The notes below the pieces were generated by a model. It ran no database searches. It was not told the DNA's origin and saw only the letters and a list, made by a program, of their open reading frames with translations. From Parvularcula oceani (GTDB lineage Bacteria; Pseudomonadota; Alphaproteobacteria; Caulobacterales; Parvularculaceae), in assembly GCF_000733125.1 (NCBI RefSeq), contig NZ_JPHU01000017.1:1-60152 (forward strand): a DNA stretch of 60,152 nucleotides, read 5' to 3'. Each line of letters starts with the position of its first letter. The first letter of the stretch is position 1. A program made the position numbers and the translations under genes. Below are positions 17,371 to 25,660 of the stretch, one piece after another.

Positions 17371-18100
17371 CAATCCTAGTCGCCAGCGAGGTGCCGCGCT
17401 GCTCATCGTTCTCTGGACGGCCATGCTGCTCGCAGTTCTTCTTACGACCGCGACCGAGCTTCTTCGAGCGGACTTGGCGGCCGGTAAAGCAGACCGCTCC
17501 GTCGCCTCCGAACGGGGGGCTGCGCGCAATGCCATGGCGGCGCTGATGCTCGCCAAACAGCGAGGTCGTGAGCCCGTCGAGGTGGTTGTCGATGAGGGAG
17601 CCTTCCGAGTTCGGCAGGGCACTCCCGGTCCCGTTGCGACGCTGAATACGCAATCAGCAGAGCAACTAGCTGTTCAGCTCGGGGAGCTTCTCGATGAGGA
17701 GCAGGCAAGAGCAGCCGCTTTCCTAATCGTGGATTGGCGAGATCGGGACGACCTGCTGTCCGATCCCACGGGAAAGGTAAAGGGGACAGAGCGCCATGCT
17801 GCAAACCGACCGTTTCTGACCGTCGGCGAGGCCGCTGCCCTTCTGGACCTTCGTGCGGCACAACTCACCTGCGCGCTCTCACGAGCGCTGGGGGAGAGTG
17901 CCCCCCTAACACAGAGGTATCCCGGTGACACTCTTCGCATGGAACTCGCTGCCGCTGACGGCGAAGGGCCCGTCCACGTCCTGAGGGCGCGTTATGCGGG
18001 AGGACAGAAGGGCAACATCTTGATCTCTCGCTCACTGCGCTACGGCCTGTCCGAAGACGTCTGTATCGGGGCGGCTGGCGCACCGGGGCGAGGGGGCTAG
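17357..18100 (+). CDS. gspK: Minor pseudopilin GspK (short form)
   Basis: 247 residues from the ATG at 17357, inside the gspD 3' end. The leader MGPIDNPSRQRG is followed by AALLIVLWTAMLLAVLL, lacking Glu at +5, which is characteristic of GspK. The helical domain with VDWRDRDD and the LTVGEAAALL segment also fits. Most GspK proteins exceed 300 residues, so this one is short. It forms the pseudopilus tip with GspI and GspJ. Last gene of the operon; it overlaps the end of the convergent gene at 18097. Confidence 0.88.
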   Translation: MGPIDNPSRQRGAALLIVLWTAMLLAVLLTTATELLRADLAAGKADRSVASERGAARNAMAALMLAKQRGREPVEVVVDEGAFRVRQGTPGPVATLNTQSAEQLAVQLGELLDEEQARAAAFLIVDWRDRDDLLSDPTGKVKGTERHAANRPFLTVGEAAALLDLRAAQLTCALSRALGESAPLTQRYPGDTLRMELAAADGEGPVHVLRARYAGGQKGNILISRSLRYGLSEDVCIGAAGAPGRGG

Positions 18101-19011
18101 CCTCCGGAGAACCCGGTCGCTGCCTGGAGAACCAGCGCCACCACCAGGGGACCGAGCGAGGCGCCGATGCCAAGCCCATCGCTTCTGCGCAGGGCAGCCA
18201 TGACTTCCTTGGGGGTCGACCACGCAGCTATGCGGTCCGACAGCAGGACGGCACCGAGCCAGGCTCCGAGCAGGAGCAGGCTCTCAAACAGTGCGTTGAG
18301 CGTGCATACCCCGTTGACGTAAAGCTTCGCAGATGTCGCTGTTTCCTCTCTCAGGAGAAGATCGGAGAGTGCCCAGCTCAGGTAAGCGCGGTCGAACATC
18401 AGGACGCTGATCAGAAGCAGGGCGGCCAGTGATATCAGCATGCTAATTCTCTCTTGGTGCTGAGACTTCGTTCCGCTCTGCGGTCGACGATCGGCGTAGG
18501 CGAGCATGAAGATCACCAGAACGGCACTGGTGCTCGCCGCCATATGAATGCCATTGCTGAGTTCAACGGCCTTTGTGAATCGCCAGGTGGTTGCCACCTC
18601 GGAGCCGGGGCTTGCGATGCTCTCCACCCCTCTTAGCATCTCGCTGCTGTTACCTATCGTCAGGACGAAGGAAATGCTGGCAGCAAGCAGCAGGAGGAAC
18701 AGATTGCTCTCGGGCAGCTCGTCCTCGCGCATATTCTGAGTGACGTAGGTAAACGAGACCGCGAGGAGGCCAGCGCCGAGGGAAGCGCTGACGATCACAG
18801 AAGCTGAGAAGATCAGTGCACGTCCCCGTCGAGCGACTTCTGGCAAGTGATCGTTCTCGCCGCGTGCGTTATGAACGTCGACGACCGTGTCGACGTTCAT
18901 AACGAGCAGGGCGAAGATGAGAAGCAGACCAGCTGCATAAAGGCTTGGGGCGATAAGCATACGCCACGAATTCGGATGCCTTTCCGTTATCTCGTTAGAA
19001 CCGGCTGACAT
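18097..19011 (-). CDS. Multi-pass membrane protein of unknown function
   Basis: 304 residues from the ATG at 19011 (GGGGTGCGG upstream); an upstream in-frame ATG at 19107 is less likely. About six to seven hydrophobic segments are visible, including LIAPSLYAAGLLLIFALLVM near the start and a final LGPLVVALVLQAATGF. I recognise no family. It converges on gspK, overlapping its stop by a few bases. The first extracytoplasmic loop is encoded by a perfect 16-bp inverted repeat (18867-18904). Confidence 0.8.
   Translation of the reverse strand: MSAGSNEITERHPNSWRMLIAPSLYAAGLLLIFALLVMNVDTVVDVHNARGENDHLPEVARRGRALIFSASVIVSASLGAGLLAVSFTYVTQNMREDELPESNLFLLLLAASISFVLTIGNSSEMLRGVESIASPGSEVATTWRFTKAVELSNGIHMAASTSAVLVIFMLAYADRRPQSGTKSQHQERISMLISLAALLLISVLMFDRAYLSWALSDLLLREETATSAKLYVNGVCTLNALFESLLLLGAWLGAVLLSDRIAAWSTPKEVMAALRRSDGLGIGASLGPLVVALVLQAATGFSGG
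18867..18904. repeat. Perfect 16-bp inverted repeat inside a coding sequence
   Basis: The left arm CGTTATGAACGTCGAC (18867-18882) and its exact complement (18889-18904) are separated by six bases. It lies within the membrane protein gene and encodes roughly MNVDTVVDVHN. Chance occurrence of such a repeat is very unlikely in 60 kb. Confidence 0.95.
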
Positions 19012-19333
19012 CCGCACCCCCTTCAACCTCTGCGGCAGGTTAGGCGCGGCAGGTCGCGATAGGCAAATCAGGCATGCTGCCATTTGCGGAATAGGGCGGC
19101 GCACCATTGAGTGGAGGATCTCCGATAGGTCCGAAGGGGAGGTGAAGCTGGGCGTCTTCCCTCAGGCGCAGGAGCGGAGCAGCAGTCAAGATCGGCTGCC
19201 AGACGCGAAGCCGGAGTTCGCTGCAATCTGCCGCGGACAGATGTACGCTCTGGCCCGCTATCAGGCGGGAGCCGTGAATGACCTGCAACCAGCCTCCAGC
19301 CTGGGAGGCGTGAGGGTAGCAGGCTTTGCCCGC
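19012..19333. other. Intergenic stretch without a recognisable gene
   Basis: 322 bases between two minus-strand genes. Short open frames exist on both strands, but none has a ribosome site or a recognisable product. It probably carries the promoter of the membrane protein gene at 18097-19011. Confidence 0.35.
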
Positions 19334-21979
19334 TCAGGCAGCGAAATGGCTGGGGCCATTCTCCGTGGTGATCGTAATCAACGAGAGGGGCCTCTCGCCA
19401 CTTGTCCGTTCGGTAAGCCGTGTGAGAGCATCGAGAAGAATGATCGTCGTCCGGCTCGGGCGGTCGATTGTGAGAAACGGAACCATCGGCTGGATCCACC
19501 TTTCATTGAGCGCAGTGAAGGCATCGCCAGCCTCCCGCACGGCCTCCGCCCCAAGGTCGCCTCGCTCGAGAAGTCTACCGGCAGCAGAGAATGCTCGCAG
19601 CATGTCGGTTACGGCCTTGCGAGCGTTCTCGATATCTCGTAACACATCTCGTCGAGCGGCACGCTCGGAGGGAGAGGCACTCCTCCTGAACCGGCGTAGC
19701 GCTTCCTGTGGGGGGTCGAGCAGCAGGTCGGCACCAGGCGCGGTGTCGGGCCCGTCACGCATTGCCCCGAGAAGCGCGCCGAGGTTTGCAACCAGTAGCT
19801 CGTCATGGCGCAGAAGGGCGTTGGCGACGACACGGCGAAAGTCCTGAGGTGAGCGCGCTGCGTAAAGGCAGAGGCCCTCAGAGGCGCGTTCGCCGAAATC
19901 GAGTTCCAGTGCGATGTCGCCAGCCAGGCGCATGCGCGGTGTCAGGGTGGACCGCTGTCGCGCAAGGCTGGCGAGCGCATCGGCGACCTGCTCCTCTCCC
20001 GCAGCGCCGATGCCGACCAGAGGTCGCAGAAAGTCCGAAAGATCCTCTTCGGTCAGGTTGCGCTCACCGAGGTGCGAGAGGCGGACACGGAGGCCGTCGG
20101 CACTGGCAACCGCCGCCTCTATGCCTGCCAATGCACCGGCGAAGCTCGCCACATTGCTCAGCTCGATCTTTCGGGTCTTCCTGCCGGACCGGGCCCGCCG
20201 CTCGATCTCGGCCCGCCCGAGAATCGTGATGCCATCGAGCGTCCGCTCGGCCTGGACGTCGACGAGCTGCTCGCCTCCGCCGCTGATGCCGATCGTGGCG
20301 AGCGAGAGAGACCAGGAGCTGGTCTCCGCCCGTTGCGTCCGCTGTCTCAGGACCGACCGGGTGAGGTGATCGGCCATGCCTGCTTTGCCTGAGACCGCTG
20401 CGGCCGGATCTGACACGAGGTTCTGGAACGCTGTCCGCGAGGCGGCATCGCGCTCGAAGCGATAGGTGGCCAAAGCCACCTCCTCGTGCTGCCGTCGGCG
20501 TTCTCTCGCAAGGCTGACGGTGAGAGCGATCGTGACATCCTCACTGGCAGCGTCGAGGATGCGGCTAAGCGTTGCCCTCGCTGCGCGCAGATAGCGGTGT
20601 AAAGCCGTTCCTGCGCCTGTATTGCTCTCGTCCGGACCAATTGCAGAGCGGGCCTCGACCGAGAGGTCACCGACAGCCTGGTTCAAGCGCTCTTCAAGTG
20701 TATCGAGTGCATCGGTGACGACCTCGCCCACAGAGTCGAAGACGGGCCCGACGATTTCGTCTGCTATCGCCTCGGTGAGGCGGCCCCTCAACGCTGGCAC
20801 TGCCGCGAGATCATAGACGTCGACAGCATCATCAAGTAGCCTGGTCAGTCCCTTTGCCAGCGTGGCGACGACGGCCTCGCCCGGCACGCCGAGCCGGGCC
20901 GCGAGGAGGTCACGAAGATCGGATCCCCCGAGGCGTTCCTCGAGTAGCCGTTCAATGTGTTTTCGTAGCAGGGTACCGGGCTTCAGGAAGCGCTCGACCT
21001 CGACGAGCGCTGTGGCACTGCGGTCGAAGATGCTGAGCAGTTCGTGCAACTTGTTTGTCTCGAAGGAGGAGAGGCCAAGCGTGGTCTTCACACCAATCCC
21101 GCCACTCCTCCCAAAGAGAGCTTCTGAGCGAAGATCAGCCTGCAGACCGCCGCTTTCGCTCAAGGTGATCTCGAGCCGCAGCATGCGGTCGGAGTCGAAT
21201 GCCGCTTGACCAGACAGGCTGATCGTCCCTGCCTTGAGGCGCACCGGCACGGTGATGGAACCGGAAGCGGCAAAACGCCGCTCGCGCCTGAGCGTCAACC
21301 CGCCGATCCTGACACCGCCGAGGTCGGTGGAGAGCTGGCGTTGGACCGCGTCGAGATCGTCTGGTCGCGCATCGAGTGCGGACAAAACCCGTACGGCGAC
21401 GCCCGCAGCGCTCAGAGCCGGTTCGGACACGGCAATGGACCATTCCGCGGTCTCGGTGGTTCGCCCCTCGATCGTGGCTCCGAGTGCGGAGCGATCGGGG
21501 CCTAAGAGCTGGCGTGGCTGCGCCGAGATGCCGGCCCCGAAGCCCCCGAACATCACCAAGCGAGCGCTCGCGCCTTCTGCGGCGTCGGCGTGATCCTCGT
21601 CACCAGCAGGGTCGATGATGAGGAAGACGCCGCCCGATGGCCTGAGCGTCAGGTTGAGCCCTAAGGGCAGGGGAGTGGTGCCGGAACCGCTACCCGTCCT
21701 GCCGGCAGTCGGCTCCCCCCGGGGCCACCCCAAGGTTCTCTGAGGGGCTTCCAGCCGCTCAATGTCCTGGTGGGGCTTCAGCCATGCTCCGAGCCGCTCG
21801 TCGTCGACTGACGCAAGAAGCTCTGCAAGCGCCGCGCCTGGATGTTCTCCGCCGACCGCCCCCAGCGTGGTCCGCAGGTCGCCCTCAGCCCGCTTCTGCG
21901 CAAGTTCGTCAATGAAAGGCACGACCGCGGCGAGTTCAGCCCCCGCGAGCAACCGAGCGCCTTGAGCGACAATCCACAT
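19334..21979 (-). CDS. Large orphan protein, about 881 residues
   Basis: The start at 21979 is set by a very strong site (GGGGGGAGGAA directly upstream); an in-frame ATG at 22036 has none. There is no signal peptide or membrane segment, so it is probably cytoplasmic. A beta-rich first half (LNLTLRPSGGVFLIIDPAG; repeated TISLSG- and RLEITLSESGG-type strands) is followed by a helical, Arg/Glu/Ala-rich second half with probable coiled coils (DALDTLEERLNQAVGDL). I recognise no family. It is divergent from the DUF2235 gene with 135 bases between starts, so the two may share a control region. A large structural or toxin-like protein is possible, but nothing proves it. Confidence 0.8.
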   Translation of the reverse strand: MWIVAQGARLLAGAELAAVVPFIDELAQKRAEGDLRTTLGAVGGEHPGAALAELLASVDDERLGAWLKPHQDIERLEAPQRTLGWPRGEPTAGRTGSGSGTTPLPLGLNLTLRPSGGVFLIIDPAGDEDHADAAEGASARLVMFGGFGAGISAQPRQLLGPDRSALGATIEGRTTETAEWSIAVSEPALSAAGVAVRVLSALDARPDDLDAVQRQLSTDLGGVRIGGLTLRRERRFAASGSITVPVRLKAGTISLSGQAAFDSDRMLRLEITLSESGGLQADLRSEALFGRSGGIGVKTTLGLSSFETNKLHELLSIFDRSATALVEVERFLKPGTLLRKHIERLLEERLGGSDLRDLLAARLGVPGEAVVATLAKGLTRLLDDAVDVYDLAAVPALRGRLTEAIADEIVGPVFDSVGEVVTDALDTLEERLNQAVGDLSVEARSAIGPDESNTGAGTALHRYLRAARATLSRILDAASEDVTIALTVSLARERRRQHEEVALATYRFERDAASRTAFQNLVSDPAAAVSGKAGMADHLTRSVLRQRTQRAETSSWSLSLATIGISGGGEQLVDVQAERTLDGITILGRAEIERRARSGRKTRKIELSNVASFAGALAGIEAAVASADGLRVRLSHLGERNLTEEDLSDFLRPLVGIGAAGEEQVADALASLARQRSTLTPRMRLAGDIALELDFGERASEGLCLYAARSPQDFRRVVANALLRHDELLVANLGALLGAMRDGPDTAPGADLLLDPPQEALRRFRRSASPSERAARRDVLRDIENARKAVTDMLRAFSAAGRLLERGDLGAEAVREAGDAFTALNERWIQPMVPFLTIDRPSRTTIILLDALTRLTERTSGERPLSLITITTENGPSHFAA

Positions 21980-22114
21980 TTCCTCCCCCCTTGAGCAGCA
22001 TCCCCGATCCGCGGACGCACACCATCGTTCAGCCATATGCTGCGCACTGCAAGCAGTAGTTGCATCGCGGACGCAGAGGTTCTTTCCTTCCGCGCAGCCG
22101 ACAGGAGGGGTGAC

Positions 22115-23152
22115 ATGAAACGTTTAGTCGTCTGCTGTGACGGAACGTGGCAAAGTCTAGACAATGACTGGCCGACGAACGTGCAGCGCATCGCGCAGTT
22201 CGTTCTTCCGTCTGCGGAGGACGGAACGACGCAGGTCGTCTACTACGACGCTGGCGTCGGCGTCCGCAATCCCGTCGACAAGATCACCGAGGGCGCGTTC
22301 GGTCATGGCCTGGACTCCGAAGTCCGAGAAGCCTACCGGTTCCTCAGCCTCAATTTCGAGCCGGGCGACCAGATCTTCCTGTTCGGCTTCAGTCGCGGCG
22401 CCTACACCGTCCGCAGCTTGGCTGGGCTCATCTACTGCTGCGGCATCGTCAAGCGCAACAAGGTGCGGGCGATCCCTCGCGCGATGGAACTCTACCGCGA
22501 CCGCGAAGTGCATCCGACTGATGACGAGTGCGAAAACTTTCGTCAAACCAACGCGATTCTCGAGGACGATGCGCCGCCAAAGATCACCTTTTTGGGATGC
22601 TGGGACACTGTCGGCGCGCTCGGCGTGCCTGACGCAGTGCCCTTCCTTCCGATCGACGACTGGTTCGGACAGAAATACGAGTTCCACGACCTCAAGCTCG
22701 GCTCGCACGTGCTGCACGCTCGACATGCGGTCGCCGTCGACGAGCGGCGGAAAGTCTTCGATGTCACGCGAATGCATCCGCCGTCCAAGCCGCGCGAGGG
22801 GTACAGCTTGAAGGAGCTGTGGTTTCCGGGCGATCACGGCTGCGTCGGAGGCGGGGAGAGAAGCTCGCGGCAGTTGTCGGACGGTCCGCTGTTGTGGATG
22901 ATCGCGGAGGCCCGGCAGTTTGGCCTGGAGTTCGATGGCGATGAGATCGACGATTTCACCCATCCCGACCCTCTCGCAGACTTCACCTCCCGCCTCACCT
23001 GGCGTCACCACATGACCGGCCAGGACCACTGGCGGGACGGTCCCGTTTCGGCCGAGGCGGTTTCCGAAGAGGCACGCACCCGCTGGGACCGCCATCCTGG
23101 GGGGTATCGGCCTCGGACGCTTGAGCGAGCGCTCGACTTGGCTGGGAGATGA
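22115..23152 (+). CDS. DUF2235 / Tle1-like alpha/beta hydrolase
   Basis: 345 residues. The start at 22115 is preceded by ACAGGAGGGG. The DUF2235 signature begins at once (RLVVCCDGTWQ). The nucleophile elbow is GFSRGAY (Ser93), a conserved GCWDTVGALG holds a likely catalytic Asp (164), and FPGDHGCVGGG holds the likely His (241). Relatives include Tle1 phospholipase effectors of type VI secretion, but many DUF2235 proteins are uncharacterised. There is no signal peptide and no VgrG, PAAR or immunity gene nearby, so an effector role is unproven. The neighbouring 881-residue orphan is its only likely partner. Confidence 0.9.
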   Translation: MKRLVVCCDGTWQSLDNDWPTNVQRIAQFVLPSAEDGTTQVVYYDAGVGVRNPVDKITEGAFGHGLDSEVREAYRFLSLNFEPGDQIFLFGFSRGAYTVRSLAGLIYCCGIVKRNKVRAIPRAMELYRDREVHPTDDECENFRQTNAILEDDAPPKITFLGCWDTVGALGVPDAVPFLPIDDWFGQKYEFHDLKLGSHVLHARHAVAVDERRKVFDVTRMHPPSKPREGYSLKELWFPGDHGCVGGGERSSRQLSDGPLLWMIAEARQFGLEFDGDEIDDFTHPDPLADFTSRLTWRHHMTGQDHWRDGPVSAEAVSEEARTRWDRHPGGYRPRTLERALDLAGR

Positions 23153-23437
23153 GAGAGGTCACCTCTCCAGGGGGCGCACAGCTCAGAGAAGTGGTCATAT
23201 GCACTGGCTGGTGGCAGAGAGCCGGAAGAACCGAGAGTGTTCCGTCGCTTCATCTCGTCTTTAGTCTCTGTTAACCTCAATTATGGGACGCCAGGTTTGG
23301 GAGCAGGCTTCTACCGATGCGCAGGCGGCGGTGGGGTCTGAATCCCCATAACCTGCGGATCCTCGACAAGCCCGATCTCTAAGAACACTCCGTTCCCTTT
23401 TCCGGTGCGGTAAGCCAGACCGGCTACCAACCGCGTC

Positions 23438-24205
23438 ATGAGACTCGTCGTTTGGAACTGCGCCATGGCGCTCGACAGGAAGTGGCACGCGCTGACGGCG
23501 CTCCGTCCTGACATCGCCATTCTTCCCGAGGCCGCTGCCCCGAAAGTGCTCGAGAGGAAGGGCGTCGAGCTGAGCGACGTCTCGACCTGCTGGGTGACGA
23601 AAGAGGGCGGCAGCCGGAACAAGGGCCTGCTCGTCGCTGGCTTCGGCGATTACAGCGTCCAGCGCATCGAGGAGGAGGAGCGGCTCTACGACATCTTCCT
23701 TCCCGTGCAGGTGGCGGGACCGGTGACCTTCGAAATGATCGCTGCCTGGTCCTTCAACCATCGCAGCGTCGGCACGGATGCGCCGCTTCACGCTGCCCTC
23801 GACCGGTACGCGCCGATGCTCGAACGCGGGGCGCTGCTCGCCGGCGACCTCAACAACAATGTCTTATGGGATCGGGGTCATCCGACACGTGACTTCCGCG
23901 GTCATGTCGAGCGTCTAGCGGCACTCGGTCACCGCTCGGTCTATCACGATGCGACCGGAGAAGCTTTCGGCGAAGAGCAGGCGCCGACGATCTACTGGCG
24001 CGACCGAACCGAGAACGGCCCGCGCTATCACATCGACTTTCTCTTCGAGCCTGAGAGCTGGCGGGCTGCTCGCGAGCGCTTCGAGGTCGGCGGCTTTGCA
24101 AACTGGGTCGGGAACAAGCTCAGCGACCATTGCCCGCTGATCTGCGAGTGGGATGAGGCGCTGCTGCCGCAGTCCCTCGCTGAACCGATTGCGTCGACTG
24201 CGTAG
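23438..24205 (+). CDS. Endonuclease/exonuclease/phosphatase-family protein
   Basis: 255 residues, a complete small EEP fold. It has an N-terminal MRLVVWNCAM with the metal-site Asn, LPE near 30, GDLNNN near 140, YHIDFLF and the C-terminal SDHCPL. These match the metal- and phosphate-binding residues of the DNase I/exonuclease III superfamily. The substrate cannot be deduced; DNA, RNA and phosphoester hydrolases share the fold. No export signal. It lies beside a decayed cytosine methyltransferase, so a DNA role is plausible but unproven. Confidence 0.85.
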   Translation: MRLVVWNCAMALDRKWHALTALRPDIAILPEAAAPKVLERKGVELSDVSTCWVTKEGGSRNKGLLVAGFGDYSVQRIEEEERLYDIFLPVQVAGPVTFEMIAAWSFNHRSVGTDAPLHAALDRYAPMLERGALLAGDLNNNVLWDRGHPTRDFRGHVERLAALGHRSVYHDATGEAFGEEQAPTIYWRDRTENGPRYHIDFLFEPESWRAARERFEVGGFANWVGNKLSDHCPLICEWDEALLPQSLAEPIASTA

Positions 24206-24209
24206 GAGA

Positions 24210-24785
24210 ATGTTCGCCGCCCGCGCCGTCGACTACGGCGTGCCCCAGCTGCGCGAGCGCGTGTTCCTCATCGGCAGCCGGGGCGGCGTACCCTTCCGCT
24301 TCCCCGAGTTGACGCACGCGGACCCTGCGAAGCTCGACATGCTCGATGACCGCGAGCCGTGGCGGACGGCGTGGGATGCTCTCGGCGACCTTCCCGACCG
24401 GCCGAACGAGCCGGGGCTCGAGATGGGCGGCGCTGCTGCCTTCGATTCCCGGGGGCGAGAACTACCTCTGGTACACACCACGTGGTGGGACCTGAGCCTC
24501 TTCGGCTGGCGAGCTCGCTACTGGTCCTTCCTCCTTAAGCTCTCTAAGCGCATGCCGTCCTGGACGATCCAGGCGCAGCCGGGCTCGGCCATCGGACCGT
24601 TCCACTGGACGAGCCGCAAGCTGTCGAGCCGCGAGCTGTGCCGCATTCAGACCTTCCCCAACGACATCGCCTTCGACTGCGGACGGACCGAGGTGCAGCG
24701 CATGCTCGGCAACGCCGTACCCTCACTCCTGGCAGACGTACTCGCTCGCGAGATCCGCGTGCAGCTGCTCGCCGAGGGGGCGTGA
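24210..24785 (+). pseudogene. C-terminal remnant of a C5-cytosine DNA methyltransferase
   Basis: The frame encodes only the last third of a Dcm-type enzyme: motif VIII (VPQLRERVFLIG), a target-recognition stretch, motif IX (SSRELCRIQTFP) and motif X (RMLGNAVP). The SAM-binding motif I and the catalytic Pro-Cys motif IV are absent, and upstream sequence is the intact EEP gene. It cannot be an active methyltransferase. It is next to a vsr remnant, the usual partner of dcm. Confidence 0.85.
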
Positions 24786-24896
24786 GGGAACGCCAGGTGT
24801 CCTGCTCCGCGCCCTCGGCCTACTCCCACGCCTCGTTGAAGGCCTCGAGCCACGCGGCGTACGCCGCGCCGGTTGGGTCACCTGCGACCAGGATCG

Positions 24897-25136
24897 TCAC
24901 GCCCGCTCGCATCGCAACCAGAAGCTCGTCCGTAGACATGCTGCAAACCGGGGAGATGGTGGCGATGAAAGTCGGAAGCGGTAGCTGAGCCGGTGCGTCG
25001 CGCGGCGGGCGTTCATCTTGTGCTTCGGGGCCGCCCTGCGGATGCGGCGCATGAGGGCACTGCGTTCGGCAGGGCTGAGACGATCACTTACGTCCGTAGC
25101 GAGCGCTCTTCCGCCGGCACGCGCAACGGTCATCAA
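24897..25136 (-). pseudogene. vsr: N-terminal remnant of a Vsr mismatch endonuclease
   Basis: The frame carries DRLSPAERSALMRRIR and then RRATHRLSYRFRLS. These match the start of Vsr very-short-patch repair endonucleases (the SPEKRS...MRRIR and RR.LH.LGYRFRLH segments). After YRFRL the sequence no longer matches, and the catalytic core (GRPD, VHGCFWH) is missing. Convergent with the dcm remnant, so this was once a dcm-vsr locus. Identification is from motif memory, without a database search. Confidence 0.65.
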
Positions 25137-25184
25137 TCTACCCGCGCCACGTGTGATCCTTCTAGGTGTTGTGGATAAGTCTTC

Positions 25185-25212
25185 CTGGCGACGCTAGGCC
25201 TAGCGTCGCCAG
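25185..25212. promoter_or_regulatory. Perfect 28-bp palindrome, probable operator
   Basis: The half site CTGGCGACGCTAGG is followed immediately by its exact complement. It lies 27 bases upstream of an extended -10 element, the position expected for a dimeric regulator. With a small loop it could also form a hairpin terminating transcription from the left, but no T-run follows. Confidence 0.6.
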
Positions 25213-25228
25213 ACTACGCAGGTCCCGC

Positions 25229-25244
25229 TTGACTATGCTATAAT
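25229..25244 (+). promoter_or_regulatory. Extended -10 promoter
   Basis: TGC followed by TATAAT (25236-25244) is a perfect extended -10. A TTGACT lies too close (4-base spacer) to act as its -35. It points to the DUF3892 gene starting at 25380. Confidence 0.5.
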
Positions 25245-25379
25245 GGGACACGGCCCGGGGTGGTCCTGGGCCGAAGTTCAGTCCGCCGGTAGTCGGCTGT
25301 GCGCATCCAACGCGAGGGCGTCTTCGCCCAAGTGGTGCGGCGCGACAACCGGCGGACGCATTGCGAAAGGAGCTTCGCT

Positions 25380-25616
25380 GTGTCGAAGCAACGTAAGGTC
25401 GTCGGCGCCCGAGCCGATAGCGAGGGTGACATCACGCACGTCCGACTTGAAGGCAATCAGCGGTTCACCTCAATAAAGAAGGCGATGGAGTTGGCTGATA
25501 GGGGAGAGCTGTCGAACGCTCACTCCGTGAGGCGCGGCAACGCTAAGCCGCACCTTCGGACGAACCCGGACAGCCGGACGAGGAACAACCTCGACCACAT
25601 GGCCGGCGACACTTGA
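25380..25616 (+). CDS. DUF3892-family small protein
   Basis: 78 residues from a GTG at 25380 with AAAGGAGC seven bases upstream. The pattern RKVVGARADSEGDITHVRLEG, a helix beginning FTSIKKAMELADRG, then LRTNPDSRTRNNLDHM matches DUF3892 small proteins, whose role is unknown. Preceded by a palindrome and promoter, followed by a 9-bp-stem hairpin, so it is probably transcribed alone. Confidence 0.8.
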   Translation: MSKQRKVVGARADSEGDITHVRLEGNQRFTSIKKAMELADRGELSNAHSVRRGNAKPHLRTNPDSRTRNNLDHMAGDT

Positions 25617-25623
25617 CAAGGGG

Positions 25624-25652
25624 AGGGGGCGAAGGTGCTGCTCTCGCCCCCT
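25624..25652 (+). terminator. Hairpin after the DUF3892 gene
   Basis: AGGGGGCGA (25624-25632) pairs perfectly with TCGCCCCCT (25644-25652), with an 11-base loop, eight bases after the stop codon. No T-run follows, so termination efficiency is uncertain. Confidence 0.5.
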
Positions 25653-25660
25653 GAATCGTT

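Larger units (their letters stand above)
24786..25379. other. Gene-poor stretch with vsr remnant, palindrome and promoter
   Basis: It contains the vsr remnant (24897-25136), a 39-codon minus-strand frame (24820-24939) without a clear ribosome site, a 28-bp palindrome and an extended -10 promoter that probably drives the DUF3892 gene. The last 130 bases before that gene form an untranslated leader with several GC-rich short inverted repeats. Confidence 0.5.

Noticed and set aside
16351-17622. Minus-strand open frame of 423 codons
   Set aside because: Antisense to gspD and gspK, which are certain.
24820-24939. Minus-strand 39-residue frame (begins MSTDELLVAM)
   Set aside because: Protein-like composition but no ribosome site or recognised relative; kept only as a note in the gap entry.
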